Position numbers and translations under genes: made by a program. From Mameliella sp. MMSF_3455 (GTDB lineage: Bacteria > Pseudomonadota > Alphaproteobacteria > Rhodobacterales > Rhodobacteraceae), in assembly GCF_030733205.1 (NCBI RefSeq), contig NZ_JASHJL010000052.1:1-35346 (forward strand): a stretch of 35,346 nucleotides of DNA, in the 5' to 3' direction. The notes below the pieces were generated by a model. It was not told where the DNA came from and searched no databases. It was given only the letters and a program-made list of their open reading frames with translations. Shown piece by piece: positions 9,184 through 18,653 of this stretch. How positions within the stretch are numbered: position 1 is the stretch's first letter; each line of letters begins with the position of its first letter.

Positions 9184-11813
9184 TGGCGGGGGCAGGGCGG
9201 AAAACCGTTCGGTCCACATGCCCCTATTGCGGGGTGGGTTGCGGCGTGTTGCTGACCCCTCAGCCGGGCGGGGGGCTGGACGTACGCGGCGATCCGGACC
9301 ACCCGGCCAATTTCGGGCGTCTGTGCTCCAAGGGGTCTGCGCTGGGCGAGACGGTGGGGATGGAGCACCGCCTTCTGATGCCGCGGATTGGGGGGCGGGA
9401 CGTCAACTGGGACAGCGCCCTGCGCACGGTGGCTGAACGCTTTGCTGCCACAATCGCCGAACACGGGCCGGACAGCGTCGCCTTCTACGTCTCCGGGCAA
9501 TTGCTGACCGAGGACTACTATGTTGCCAACAAGCTGATGAAAGGCTTCATCGGCTCGGCAAACATCGACACGAACTCTCGTCTTTGCATGGCCTCGACGG
9601 TGGCGGGGCACAAGCGCGCCTTCGGCACGGATACCGTCCCCGGCACCTACGAGGACATCGAGACCGCGGACATGGTGGTCCTTGTCGGCTCGAACCTGGC
9701 CTGGTGCCATCCGGTTCTGTACCAACGTGTCCTCGCAGCGCAAAAGGCGCGCGGCACGCGGATCATCGTCGTGGACCCGCGCCGCACTGCCAGTTGCGAT
9801 GGCGCCGACATGCATCTCGCGTTGGAGCCCGGATCGGACGTTGCCCTGTTCAACCGGCTTCTGGCAGAGATCGACGCGCGCGGCGCCGTGGACCAGGAGT
9901 TCCTGCGCAGCACCACGGGTTTCGACAGCGCGCTGGCGCAAGCCCGCGCGGAGAATGGCAAGGCGACGGGGCTGAGCGAGGCCGAGATCGCTGCCTTCTG
10001 CCACCAGTGGATCGGGACCGAAAAGGTCGTCACCATTTTCAGCCAGGGTGTGAACCAGTCCAGCGCCGGGTCGGACAAGGTGAACGCGATCCTCAACTGT
10101 CATCTCGCCACCGGCCGCATCGGCAAGCCCGGCTGCGGGCCGCTGTCGGTCACCGGTCAGCCCAACGCGATGGGCGGGCGCGAGGTCGGAGGGCTGGCGA
10201 ACATGCTGGCCTGTCACCTCGACCTTGAAAACGCCGACCACCGTGCCGCCGTGCGTGATTTCTGGTCCGCACCCACTGTTCCCGACGCGCCGGGGCTGAA
10301 GGCCGTGGACATGTTCAACGCGGTGCGCGAGGGGCGGATCAAGGCGCTCTGGGTCATCCACACCAATCCCGCCGTTTCCATGCCAGATGCCGACCGCGTG
10401 CGCGACGCCATCGCGGGGTGTGAGTTCACCGTAGTCAGCGACATCACTGCCGAGACAGATACCGCGCGGCTGGCCGACGTCCTTCTGCCCGCCAGCGCAT
10501 GGGCGGAAAAGGACGGCACCGTCACCAATTCGGACCGCACCATCAGCCGCCAGCGCGCCGTTCTGCCCGCCCCGGGCGAGGCCCGTCCCGATTGGGAGAT
10601 CCTCGCAGAGGTCGGGCGCCGCATGGGGTGGCGCGCGGCCTTCGACTACCAGTCCCCGGCCGAGATCTTTCGTGAATACGCCGCGCTCTCGGGCATTGCC
10701 GGCGCCTTTGGCCGCGACTTCGACATCTCCGGCCTCGCCGCCCTGGGCGCCGAGGACTACGACAGCTTGCAGCCGACCCGCTGGCCGGTCAGTGCCAGGC
10801 GCGAGGGCGGGCGTTTCTTTTCCGATGGCAGGTTCTTCCATGCCGATCAAAAGGCCCGCCTCGTCCCGGTCTCATGGCGCCCGCCGGTGGCGAAGACCGC
10901 CCCGCGCTACCCGTTCCGCCTCAATACTGGGCGCACCCGCGACCAGTGGCACACGATGACGCGCACGGCGCTTTCGCCGCGGCTTTCGGCGCATCTGGCA
11001 GAGCCTTTCCTGGAAATCCATCCCGCTGACGCCATTGCCAAGGGCATCGGGGCGGCTGATCTTGTGCGGGTCCACAGCCCGCAGGGCAACGCCATCCTGC
11101 GCGCCCGCATCACCGATGCCGTCCGCCCCGGGCAGGTCTTTGCGCCCATGCACTGGACCGGGGAAACCGCCCCTTCGGCCCGGATCGATGCGCTGGTCGC
11201 GGCGGTGACCGACCCGGTCTCGGGTCAGCCGGAAAGCAAGGCCAGCGTGGTCAATGTCACGCGGCTGAACGCGGCCTGGTACGGTTTCGCGGTTTCCGCC
11301 CGTCCCATGACGCCAAGGGCCGCCTACTGGGCGCGCAGCGTCACCGGCTCGGGCCAACGGGCCGAGCTTGCCGGGCTGGACACGCCACAGGACTGGGAGG
11401 CCGAAGCGCGCGCGCTTTTCGATCTGCCGACCGCCGAACTGACATCGGTCACCGGGCCGGGACAGGGGAATGCGCGCCTGGCGTTTCGGGAAAACGGGCA
11501 ACTGGTCGCGGCGCTGTTCGTGTCACCCACGCCGATTGCGGTGATGCGCGACTACCTGGCCACGCTGCCGGATCAGCCGGACCAGAGCCTGCTCTCGGGC
11601 CGGTCGCCCGCCGATGTGCCGGACCCGGGGCCGATCCTCTGTTCCTGTTTCGGCGTTGGCGTGAACACGATCCTGAGCGCCATCGAGGCCGACGGGCTGC
11701 TGAGCGTCGAGGCCATCGGCGCGGCCTTGCAGGCGGGCACCAACTGCGGCTCGTGCCGGCCGGAACTGGCGGACCTCCTGGCCTCGGTCCAGCAGAGGGA
11801 GGCCGCGGAATGA
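9183..11813 (+). CDS. nasA: NasA, assimilatory nitrate reductase catalytic subunit
   Basis: An 876-residue cytoplasmic molybdoenzyme (no signal peptide). N-terminal [4Fe-4S] ligands are C13, C16, C20 and C48 (CPYCGVGCGV .. GRLCSKGS). The Mo-bis-MGD body follows, including NIDTNSRLCMAS, with a cysteine at the usual Mo-ligand position, and the C-terminal molydopterin-binding domain from about residue 580. A BFD-like [2Fe-2S] module ends the protein (C820, C822, C855, C858), as in NasA and NasC of Klebsiella and Paracoccus. It reduces nitrate to nitrite, which NirBD consumes. ATG 9183 overlaps the nirD stop; a GTG at 9180 is in frame. Confidence 0.94.
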   Translation: MAGAGRKTVRSTCPYCGVGCGVLLTPQPGGGLDVRGDPDHPANFGRLCSKGSALGETVGMEHRLLMPRIGGRDVNWDSALRTVAERFAATIAEHGPDSVAFYVSGQLLTEDYYVANKLMKGFIGSANIDTNSRLCMASTVAGHKRAFGTDTVPGTYEDIETADMVVLVGSNLAWCHPVLYQRVLAAQKARGTRIIVVDPRRTASCDGADMHLALEPGSDVALFNRLLAEIDARGAVDQEFLRSTTGFDSALAQARAENGKATGLSEAEIAAFCHQWIGTEKVVTIFSQGVNQSSAGSDKVNAILNCHLATGRIGKPGCGPLSVTGQPNAMGGREVGGLANMLACHLDLENADHRAAVRDFWSAPTVPDAPGLKAVDMFNAVREGRIKALWVIHTNPAVSMPDADRVRDAIAGCEFTVVSDITAETDTARLADVLLPASAWAEKDGTVTNSDRTISRQRAVLPAPGEARPDWEILAEVGRRMGWRAAFDYQSPAEIFREYAALSGIAGAFGRDFDISGLAALGAEDYDSLQPTRWPVSARREGGRFFSDGRFFHADQKARLVPVSWRPPVAKTAPRYPFRLNTGRTRDQWHTMTRTALSPRLSAHLAEPFLEIHPADAIAKGIGAADLVRVHSPQGNAILRARITDAVRPGQVFAPMHWTGETAPSARIDALVAAVTDPVSGQPESKASVVNVTRLNAAWYGFAVSARPMTPRAAYWARSVTGSGQRAELAGLDTPQDWEAEARALFDLPTAELTSVTGPGQGNARLAFRENGQLVAALFVSPTPIAVMRDYLATLPDQPDQSLLSGRSPADVPDPGPILCSCFGVGVNTILSAIEADGLLSVEAIGAALQAGTNCGSCRPELADLLASVQQREAAE

Positions 11814-12754
11814 GCCTCGCCGCCCATGTCCGCACCTTGGGTCGGGGGCCGGGCCGTTCGCGCTCCCTGACCGAGGAAGAGGCCGCCGAGGCCATGTCGC
11901 AGATGCTGGAAGGCGCCGCGCCGGAGGCGGTTGGCGCGCTCTTGATGCTGCTTAGGATGAAAGGCGAGACGGCAGAGGAAATCGCCGGCTTTGCCCGCGC
12001 CGCCCAGGCTCCGCTGGCCGACTGGCCCCAAGCTGATCTGGACTGGCCCTGCTACGCTGCCGGTCGCACCCGTGGTCTGTCCTGGTTCCTGCTGGCGGCA
12101 AGACTGGTCGCTTCCAGCGGTCAGCGCGTTCTGTTGCACGGCTGGAACGGGCCGGATCGGGCGATCCGCGACGGACTGGAGGCTTTGGGCATCCCGCAGG
12201 TCCGTACCCCGGCCGAGGCGGCGCGCGCGCTCGACGCCGGGCGGATTGCCTACCTGCCGCTGGAAAATGCGCATCCTGCCCTGTTCCACCTGCTCGACCT
12301 GCGCCGGACCCTTGGCCTTCGCTCTTGCATCAACACGGTTTGCCGGATGCTGAATCCGGGCCGCGCGCCCGCCAGCGTGCAAGGTGTCTTTCATCCCTCC
12401 TACCGATTGTTGCAGGCCGACGCGGCGCAGCGCCTGGGCTGGTGCAACCTGACCGTCATCAAGGGCGGCGGTGGCGAGTTCGAACGCCATCCGGGGATGG
12501 AAATCGCCGGTTTCGGCCTGCGCGACGGCGTTGCATGGCAGGGGGGCTTTCCGGGGCTCACCGAGGATCATCGCCGGCTGTCGGACCTGTCCCTGCCGAC
12601 CGAGGCGCTCACCGCGCTTTGGGTCCGTGACGAGGGGCCGGAGTTCGCCCGGCAGATCGTCCTCGGCACCGCCGCTCTGGCCTTTGCCACGCTGGGCCGG
12701 TCGCCCGACCTTTCCGCGCTGTGGCACGCGCGCCCCGTTCTGCAGACCGCCTGA
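11810..12754 (+). CDS. TrpD-like (YbiB/TrpD2-type) glycosyltransferase-family protein
   Basis: A 314-residue member of the anthranilate phosphoribosyltransferase-like family. The N-terminal helical domain (LTEEEAAEAMSQMLEGAAPEAVGALLMLLRMKGET) and the fold-III core (VLLHGWNG, LGLRSCINTVCRMLNPG, VFHPSYRLLQADAAQRLG, VIKGGGGEFERHP) are recognisable. The GTGN phosphate motif and other substrate motifs of real TrpD are replaced, as in YbiB, which binds nucleic acid rather than making tryptophan. Such genes are often found inside alphaproteobacterial nitrate operons, but their role is not known to me. It starts ATGA-overlapped with nasA, so it is surely part of the operon. Confidence 0.75.
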   Translation: MSLAAHVRTLGRGPGRSRSLTEEEAAEAMSQMLEGAAPEAVGALLMLLRMKGETAEEIAGFARAAQAPLADWPQADLDWPCYAAGRTRGLSWFLLAARLVASSGQRVLLHGWNGPDRAIRDGLEALGIPQVRTPAEAARALDAGRIAYLPLENAHPALFHLLDLRRTLGLRSCINTVCRMLNPGRAPASVQGVFHPSYRLLQADAAQRLGWCNLTVIKGGGGEFERHPGMEIAGFGLRDGVAWQGGFPGLTEDHRRLSDLSLPTEALTALWVRDEGPEFARQIVLGTAALAFATLGRSPDLSALWHARPVLQTA

Positions 12755-12767
12755 CAGGAGACACGCC

Positions 12768-14159
12768 ATGAAAAGCTTTCCCATGTTCATCCGCACCACC
12801 GGCCGAAAGGTCATCATCGTCGGTGGTGGCGAACAGGCGGCACAAAAGGCACGGCTGATCCTCAAGACCGACGCCCAGATCCTATTGGTCGCGCCCGAGC
12901 TTGACCCGGAATTGCAGGCGCTGGTTGCCGAAGGCCGTGCCCGTCACCAGGGCCAGCTGTCCGCCGCTGTGTTCGAGGATGCCGCGATGGGGTTCATCGC
13001 CACGGGCTGCCCGGCGCTCGACGCCTCGGTCCATGCGCTGGCCAAGGCCATGCGCTGCCCGGTCAACGTGGTCGACCGGCCCGACCTGTGCGACCTGACC
13101 ACGCCCGCGCTTGTCGACCGCGATCCGGTCGTCATTGCCATCGGCAGCGAAGGCACGGCCCCGGTCCTGACCCGCGAGATCAAGACCCGGCTCGAAGAGA
13201 TGCTGGCGCCCTCCCTGGGAGGGCTGGCGGCGCTGGCCGGGCGGCTGCGCCCGTTGGTCAATGCCCGTGTGCCGCGCAGCAAGCGCCGTGCCTTCTGGGC
13301 CTGGGTCTTCAAGGGCGCGCCCCGCGTGACATGGACCCGGGGCGGCGAACGCGCGGCCGCGCAGGTGATAAAGTCAGCCATTGCATCGGGCGGCGCGCCC
13401 GATGAAGCGCCGCAGGGCCATGTCGCCCTTGTCGGCGCGGGGCCGGGCGCGCGCGACCTGCTGACGCTGCGCGCGGTTGAACGGCTGCAAGAGGCCGATG
13501 TGATCTTCTACGATCGGCTGGTCGACCCCGAGGTTCTGGAACTGGCGCGCCGCGATGCGGAACGGGTCTTCGTGGGCAAGCACGTCGGCGCGCATAGCTG
13601 GCCGCAAGAGCGCATCAACGCGGTGATCCTTGCCGCCGCGCGGCAGGGCAAGCAAGTGGTGCGGCTGAAGTCCGGCGATCCCGGCGTCTTTGGCCGCGCG
13701 GGCGAGGAGATTGCCGTGTTGCGCGCTGCAGGTATCGCCGTGGAACTGGTGCCGGGCATCACGGCAGCCTCAGCCGCCGGGGCCGCGCTGGGCGAGCCGC
13801 TGACCGAACGGGGCGTTTCGGACACGCTTATCCTGACCACCGGCATGTCGCGCGAAGGCGCGGCGCTGCCGGACAGCACGCGGCATGCGGCGCCGGGGAC
13901 GACCTCGGCCTTTTACATGTCGGTGGGGCAGGCGGCCCGTATCCGCGACGACCTGATGGCACGCGGGATGCCGCCTCAGGCCCCGGTGCGCGTCGCGATC
14001 GAGGTATCGAAACCCGGCGAGCAGCTGCTGACCTGTCCCCTCGTCTCGTTGGAAGAGCGCCTGCAGGAGGTCGGGTGCAAGGGCTGTGCCGTGATCCTTG
14101 TCACCTGGCCCGAAGCGGCGGCACCTGCGATCCCGGTGGCCGGGATCCGTGCCGCCTGA
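12768..14159 (+). CDS. cysG: CysG, siroheme synthase
   Basis: A 463-residue fusion. The N-terminal precorrin-2 dehydrogenase/sirohydrochlorin ferrochelatase has VIIVGGGEQAAQKARLIL at 15-32, VNVVDRPDLCDLTTPALV and IGSEGTAPVLTREIKTRLE. The C-terminal uroporphyrinogen-III methyltransferase starts near residue 220 with HVALVGAGPGARDLLTLRA, DVIFYDRLV, RLKSGDPGVFGRAGEE and VPGITAASAAGAALGEPLT. It supplies siroheme to NirB. The start at 12768 has CAGGAG seven bases upstream. It is the last gene of the nitrate operon; the convergent gene ends 7 bases further on and I see no strong terminator between them. Confidence 0.94.
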   Translation: MKSFPMFIRTTGRKVIIVGGGEQAAQKARLILKTDAQILLVAPELDPELQALVAEGRARHQGQLSAAVFEDAAMGFIATGCPALDASVHALAKAMRCPVNVVDRPDLCDLTTPALVDRDPVVIAIGSEGTAPVLTREIKTRLEEMLAPSLGGLAALAGRLRPLVNARVPRSKRRAFWAWVFKGAPRVTWTRGGERAAAQVIKSAIASGGAPDEAPQGHVALVGAGPGARDLLTLRAVERLQEADVIFYDRLVDPEVLELARRDAERVFVGKHVGAHSWPQERINAVILAAARQGKQVVRLKSGDPGVFGRAGEEIAVLRAAGIAVELVPGITAASAAGAALGEPLTERGVSDTLILTTGMSREGAALPDSTRHAAPGTTSAFYMSVGQAARIRDDLMARGMPPQAPVRVAIEVSKPGEQLLTCPLVSLEERLQEVGCKGCAVILVTWPEAAAPAIPVAGIRAA

Positions 14160-14166
14160 CCTTCAG

Positions 14167-14352
14167 TCAGTCCCGGCGCACCAGCCCCCCGCGGCACTCT
14201 GCGATCACTTCCAGCACGCGTTCCGTGTGGCCAAGATCCTCGGCCAAGGCCAGGGCCAGCTTGGCCAAAAAGACGTCGCCCTGTTTCGGACCGATGGCGT
14301 CGATCGCCTCTGCCATCGCCTCGTAGACGCGTTCCAGCTCTGCCTGGATCAT
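14167..14352 (-). CDS. small DUF2783-type protein
   Basis: A 61-residue acidic helical protein (MIQAELERVYEAMAEAIDAI.., containing GDVFLAKLALALAEDLG). Its size, sequence character and position directly after a flavin hydroxylase gene match the DUF2783 family as I remember it. The start codon overlaps the stop of the hydroxylase gene (ATGA), so the two are translationally coupled. It may be an accessory subunit of the hydroxylase; there is no direct evidence of function. Confidence 0.65.
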   Translation of the reverse strand: MIQAELERVYEAMAEAIDAIGPKQGDVFLAKLALALAEDLGHTERVLEVIAECRGGLVRRD

Positions 14353-15953
14353 GCGGTTTCTTCCTCGCAGATTGCCATGCGCCCCAGGGCCTGAAGCAGT
14401 TTTTCCTCCGTGACGCTGCGCCAGCGCGCGGCGACGTGCAGATCGGGCCGCACCAGGTACGCGCTTTCCTGCACCGCGCCATAGGCCCGGGCCACGGGGC
14501 CATTAGCGGGCAAGCGCAGCACCGACAGGCCCGGCGGGACGTCGAAGTCCGGTTGATCGAAGGCCAGCAGGGTCAGGCGCTTGCCCAGCTGGTCGCTCAG
14601 GAAACCATCCCCCAGCGCCACGTCGCGGATCATCGCACCCGGGATCGGCCCGGCGTCAAAACCCGGATCGTCCGGCGTGGTGGCCGGGCTGTCGGCATAG
14701 GTATGTGGTGTCATCTGGCGCGGGTTGGCGAGTTGCCCGGCGCTCTCTCGGCTCAGCGCCAACGACAGCGCCGCGTCCCGCATCACTCGCCAGCCGTGCG
14801 ACGGCGGCGTCATGAACCGCGTGCTCTTGGAGGCATTCGCAAAGACATCCAGCGTCGCTCCGCGCCGTTCGGGCGTGTAGCTGTCCAGCAGGCTTTCACC
14901 GGCCTTTCCGTTCAGCACGGCGGCCAGTTTCCAGCCGATGTTGTGCCCGTCCGCGATGCCGTTGTTCAGACCACGCACGCCAAAGATCGGCACGATATGC
15001 GCGCTGTCCCCCGCAAAGAAGACCCGTTCGTGCCGGTAATCGTCCAGAAGCAGCGTATTGGCCGAATAGACGCTCCACCATTCCAAATCGTACCCGTCAC
15101 CGTGGCCGATTTCCGCCAGCACGCCTTCGACAGAGGCGCGCACGTTCTCTTCGCGCGTGGCCTCCTCGGTTGTCTCGTCCTCGCGCAGCTGGTAGTCGAT
15201 GCGCCAGATGTCGTCGGGTTGGCGGTGGATCAGCACGGTGCCGCCCGGACGGCAGACCGGATCAAAGAGCGCGCGGCGGATCGTGGGGTAGTCATGCGCC
15301 ATCTTCACATCGGCGATGACATAGCGGCCCTCGTGGTTCTCTCCCTTCAGGCGCAGCCCGCACATGCCCCGCACCGCACTGCGCGCGCCATCGGCGGCGA
15401 TCACCCAGCAGGCGGGCAGGGCGTAGCTGCCGCTCGGATCCTCGACTGTCAGCACCGCGTCGCCCGGTCTCTGATCCAGGCCCGTCACCTTGCTTTGCCA
15501 GCGTGTCTCGATCAGCGGCGCGCTGGCGACCGCCTTCCAGAGGAAAGCCTCGATATACTGCTGTTGCAGGTTGTACATGGGGCGGAACTTTTCGTCCGCG
15601 CTGTCGGGCATGTCGAATTCCAGGATCTGCCGCCCGCGATAGAATGACCGCGCCTTCGTCCAGCCCAGGGATTTCTCCAGAAAAGGCGCTGCGATGCCCA
15701 ACTGGTCAAGAAAATGATAGCTGGACCGCGACATGCAGATGGCGCGGCTGCCGTCGTTGAAGGTGTCCTTGGCGTCCAGCAGGACGCTGCGCACCCCGTG
15801 CAGTGCCAGCGTCAGCGCGGCGACCATGCCGACCGGCCCGGCGCCCACCACGGCAACCGGCGCTTGCGGTTCGACCTCGGGCCGCCTGGGCGGGTCGAAA
15901 TGCGGGTAGTCGAAGTAAAGCGAGTCCAGCTCGCCGCGTCCCCTTGGGCGCAT
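14349..15953 (-). CDS. FAD-dependent aromatic-type hydroxylase (MhpA/PheA family)
   Basis: A 534-residue class A flavoprotein monooxygenase. Its FAD-binding Rossmann motif VAVVGAGPVGMVAALTLALHG lies near 33-53, a DG-type motif at VIAADGARSAVRG, and the second FAD motif FFAGDSAHIVPIFGVRGLN near 313-331. The closest named families are 3-(3-hydroxyphenyl)propionate and phenol-type hydroxylases, which use NAD(P)H and O2. The substrate cannot be read from sequence. No ring-cleavage gene is nearby, so assigning it to a particular aromatic would be a guess. It is divergent from the LuxR-type gene, 56 bases apart, which suggests local control. Confidence 0.8.
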   Translation of the reverse strand: MRPRGRGELDSLYFDYPHFDPPRRPEVEPQAPVAVVGAGPVGMVAALTLALHGVRSVLLDAKDTFNDGSRAICMSRSSYHFLDQLGIAAPFLEKSLGWTKARSFYRGRQILEFDMPDSADEKFRPMYNLQQQYIEAFLWKAVASAPLIETRWQSKVTGLDQRPGDAVLTVEDPSGSYALPACWVIAADGARSAVRGMCGLRLKGENHEGRYVIADVKMAHDYPTIRRALFDPVCRPGGTVLIHRQPDDIWRIDYQLREDETTEEATREENVRASVEGVLAEIGHGDGYDLEWWSVYSANTLLLDDYRHERVFFAGDSAHIVPIFGVRGLNNGIADGHNIGWKLAAVLNGKAGESLLDSYTPERRGATLDVFANASKSTRFMTPPSHGWRVMRDAALSLALSRESAGQLANPRQMTPHTYADSPATTPDDPGFDAGPIPGAMIRDVALGDGFLSDQLGKRLTLLAFDQPDFDVPPGLSVLRLPANGPVARAYGAVQESAYLVRPDLHVAARWRSVTEEKLLQALGRMAICEEETA

Positions 15954-16009
15954 GTCCCGTCCTCCTCGTCTGGTCTTGCAGGATGTGTACCAGAGCGCGC
16001 GGGTGGACT

Positions 16010-16738
16010 ATGTCCTACAAAATGGAGGACAGGACGATACCGGGAACGACGGACCTGCTGGCCGGGATCGACACCTGCCTTGCGCTGGCCGGACGGGATG
16101 CCTGGGCCGATGCCTTTGTTCCCCGCGTGGCCGCGACCGGGGCGGCGCAGGTCATGGTGTTTTCCTACCGTGAGGAGAGTGCCGCCTGTCTCTTGTCGCG
16201 CAACTTTCGCAGTGAGGCGTTGGGGCCTCGGCTGGCAGAGGATTACCTCGGCGGATGGTACCGTCAGGACCCCCTGTTCCGCCGTGCCCTTGCGCTGGAA
16301 ACCGGTGCGCTGGAGGTGATCGAAAGCGGGGCCGTCATCGACGAGATGACTGGGGATTATCGCGCATGGTTCTATGATCGTCCGGGGCTGGAGGGAAAAA
16401 CCGCCGTTCTGGTGCGTGGAAATGCGTTGTGCCTTGCGGTGAATTTCTACTGGCCGGAGGCGCAAGGTGCCGCGGCAGAGGTAGCCATCCGCGTACTGGC
16501 TCGGCTTGCGCTCTTGCATTTCGAGTCCCGCGCCGAAAGCGGCTATCCCGCACCGCTTGCCGTCCTGTCCCAGCGCGAGCGGGACGTTTGCCTTGGTATC
16601 CTGTCGGGAAAGAAGGCCGAGGTAATCGCGGGGGAGTTGGGCGTGGCGGTGTCGACCATTGCCACCTATCGGACCCGGGCCTACGAAAAACTGGGTATTT
16701 CCTCGCGCGGGTCCCTGTTTGCGCTATGCCGGGTCTGA
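16010..16738 (+). CDS. LuxR-type HTH transcriptional regulator
   Basis: A 242-residue regulator with a C-terminal GerE/LuxR helix-turn-helix (LSQRERDVCLGILSGKKAEVIAGELGV, then VSTIATYRTRAYEKLGISSR). The N-terminal 170 residues look like a sensor domain but do not carry clear AHL-pocket residues that I can place. No luxI-type synthase is nearby. It is transcribed away from the flavin hydroxylase gene and may regulate it. An in-frame ATG at 16022 is an alternative start; neither has a strong Shine-Dalgarno sequence. Confidence 0.78.
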   Translation: MSYKMEDRTIPGTTDLLAGIDTCLALAGRDAWADAFVPRVAATGAAQVMVFSYREESAACLLSRNFRSEALGPRLAEDYLGGWYRQDPLFRRALALETGALEVIESGAVIDEMTGDYRAWFYDRPGLEGKTAVLVRGNALCLAVNFYWPEAQGAAAEVAIRVLARLALLHFESRAESGYPAPLAVLSQRERDVCLGILSGKKAEVIAGELGVAVSTIATYRTRAYEKLGISSRGSLFALCRV

Positions 16739-16742
16739 ACGC

Positions 16743-16769
16743 GAAAAGGGGAGCGCGTCGCGCTCCCCT
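16743..16769 (-). terminator. intrinsic terminator of the pot operon
   Basis: AGGGGAGCG (16747-16755) pairs with CGCTCCCCT (16761-16769) around a 5-base loop. Read on the minus strand, the 9-bp hairpin is followed by TTTT (complement of 16744-16747). It lies 24 bases beyond the potD stop. It could also slow readthrough from the convergent LuxR-type gene, but there is no T-run in that direction. Confidence 0.8.
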
Positions 16770-16792
16770 CTCGGATCGGCTGATCTGTTGTG

Positions 16793-17821
16793 CTATTTCT
16801 TCAGGTTGGTCCAGATCTGGTCGTAGACCTCCTGCGTTTGCTGGTCGCAGACCTCGATGAACACGCCCTTGCCGGCGTCGGCGGGCGGATTGGATTCCGG
16901 TTGCTTGGCCAGTTCCGGGTCAAGGAAGGGGCCGACGCCATCGACACCCGCAACGTAGCGCGCGTAATTGGTCACCGCGGCGATGTTCTCGGGTTCGAGC
17001 AGGAAATCCATGAACTTCAGCGCGTTCTCGCGGTTGGGCGCATCCTTGAGCAGGACGACGTTGTCCATCCAGACGACGTAGCCTTCTTTCGGGAAGGCAT
17101 ATTCGATGTTCGCGCCTTCCTGGCGGGCCTTGGCGGCAAAGCCGTCGTAGATCTGCCCGACCGACGCGTCGCCCGAGACCAGAACCTCTTTCGCGGTGTC
17201 CGAGTTGAACGAGGCCCAGTGCTGTTTCGCCTCCTGCAGCATGGCGTTCAGCGCCTTGAGCTGCTCGCGGTCGGTGGAACACTGCGGGATGCCCATGTGC
17301 AGCGCGGCCATCGCCATGACCTCACCCTGGCTGTCCAGCATGTTGATCTTGCCCGAAAGCGCCGCGGGCGGGTTGAACAGGATGTCGGTGCTGTCGATGG
17401 GGCCATCGTAATCGTCCCGGTTCACGGCGAAGCTGGTCGAGCCCCATTGGTAGGGGATCGAATGTGCTCGGCCCGGATCGAACGCGGGATCGGCCCATTC
17501 CGGCTGGATGTTGCCCTTGTTGGCCAGTTCCCCCTCTTCGATGGTGTCCAGCAGGCCCTCACCGGCCATAATCTGCACCATGTAGTCGCCGGGCACGGCC
17601 ACGTCATACGTACCGATGGCGCCTGCCTTGAGCGAAGCCAGCAGGGCCTCGTTGCTGTCGTAGGTGTCCATGACCACCTCGACGTCGTGTTCCTCGCTGA
17701 ACTTGTCCAATAGCTCCTGCGGGATGTATTCGAACCAGTGGTAGATGACCAGCTTGCCCTCGGCCGAGGCCATGCCGGCGGTCAGGGCCAGCGCTGCGGC
17801 TGTGGTGACGAGTTTTTTCAT
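16793..17821 (-). CDS. potD: PotD/PotF-type polyamine-binding periplasmic protein
   Basis: A 342-residue substrate-binding protein with a signal peptide (MKKLVTTAAALALTAGMASA, cleavage near 20). The mature start GKLVIYHWFEYIPQELLDKFSEEHDVEV is typical of the PotD/PotF family. Other family segments are VPGDYMVQIMAGEGLL, YQWGSTSFAVNRDD and YVVWMDNVVLLKDAPN. It delivers a polyamine or similar cation to PotBC. The ATG at 17821 has GAGGGG nine bases upstream. It is the last gene of the potABCD operon. Spermidine versus putrescine preference cannot be decided here. Confidence 0.9.
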   Translation of the reverse strand: MKKLVTTAAALALTAGMASAEGKLVIYHWFEYIPQELLDKFSEEHDVEVVMDTYDSNEALLASLKAGAIGTYDVAVPGDYMVQIMAGEGLLDTIEEGELANKGNIQPEWADPAFDPGRAHSIPYQWGSTSFAVNRDDYDGPIDSTDILFNPPAALSGKINMLDSQGEVMAMAALHMGIPQCSTDREQLKALNAMLQEAKQHWASFNSDTAKEVLVSGDASVGQIYDGFAAKARQEGANIEYAFPKEGYVVWMDNVVLLKDAPNRENALKFMDFLLEPENIAAVTNYARYVAGVDGVGPFLDPELAKQPESNPPADAGKGVFIEVCDQQTQEVYDQIWTNLKK

Positions 17822-17841
17822 GTGTTTTCCCCTCTGTTGGA

Positions 17842-18651
17842 TCAGGTCTTCCGGTCCTTGCGGCTGATCAGCCATGACAATGTCACCATGACCACCGAGA
17901 CGCCAAGAAGCATCGTGGAAATGGCCATGATGTTGGGCTTGATGCCCTGTTTGACCGCGCCGAAGATCGCCGTCGGCAGGGTTTCGACACCCGCGCCCTT
18001 GACGAAGTTGGTGATGATGAAATCGTCGAGCGAGACGATGAAGGCCAGGATGAAGCCCGAGACGATGCCGGGTGCCATCAGCGGCAGCAGCACGCGGGTA
18101 AAGGCCTGCCTCTTGGTCGCATATAGGTCCATCGCGGCCTGTTCATAGGTCGCCTCGATCCCCTGCATCCGGGCCGAGATCGGCAGGTAGGCAAAGGGGA
18201 TGCAGAAGGTGATATGCGCCAGAAGGATGGTCAGCAGCCCGCGGTCGAACCCGATGGCATTGAAGAAGATCAGCGTGGCGACGGCGGTCACGATCTCTGG
18301 CACCATCAGCGGCAGGGAGATCAGGCCAAAGGACACGGTGCGCAGCCGGAACTTGCCACCGCGCAGGATGGCCGTGGCCGAAAGCGTGGCGATGGCGGTG
18401 GCCACTGTGGCGGCGATCAGGGCGATGACAAAGCTGTTGCGCGCTGCCGCCTTGAACTTGGCGCTTTCGGGGCCGGTGAAGACATCGGCGTACCAGCGCA
18501 GCGACAGCCCTTCCCAGTTGGTGATCGAGGGCGAGGCGTTGAAGCTGTAGGCCATGACGACGATGAGCGGGGAATAGAGGATCACCAGGCAAAGCAGCGT
18601 GATCGCGCGAAAGCCGGGGTAGACCCGCAGGTCGTATTTTCCCTTTGCCAT
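17842..18651 (-). CDS. potC: PotC-type ABC permease
   Basis: A 269-residue inner-membrane permease of the PotC/PotI family with about six hydrophobic segments, starting [25 protein letters not shown]. The EAA loop for ATPase docking is [23 protein letters not shown], and [14 protein letters not shown] is a PotC-family segment. The gene lies 2 bases after potB and 20 bases before potD. Confidence 0.92.
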   Translation of the reverse strand: MAKGKYDLRVYPGFRAITLLCLVILYSPLIVVMAYSFNASPSITNWEGLSLRWYADVFTGPESAKFKAAARNSFVIALIAATVATAIATLSATAILRGGKFRLRTVSFGLISLPLMVPEIVTAVATLIFFNAIGFDRGLLTILLAHITFCIPFAYLPISARMQGIEATYEQAAMDLYATKRQAFTRVLLPLMAPGIVSGFILAFIVSLDDFIITNFVKGAGVETLPTAIFGAVKQGIKPNIMAISTMLLGVSVVMVTLSWLISRKDRKT

Positions 18652-18653
18652 GA

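Noticed and set aside
16010-16738. Quorum-sensing LuxR/LuxI pair
   Set aside because: There is no acyl-homoserine-lactone synthase in the window, and the key ligand-pocket residues could not be placed in the N-terminal domain.
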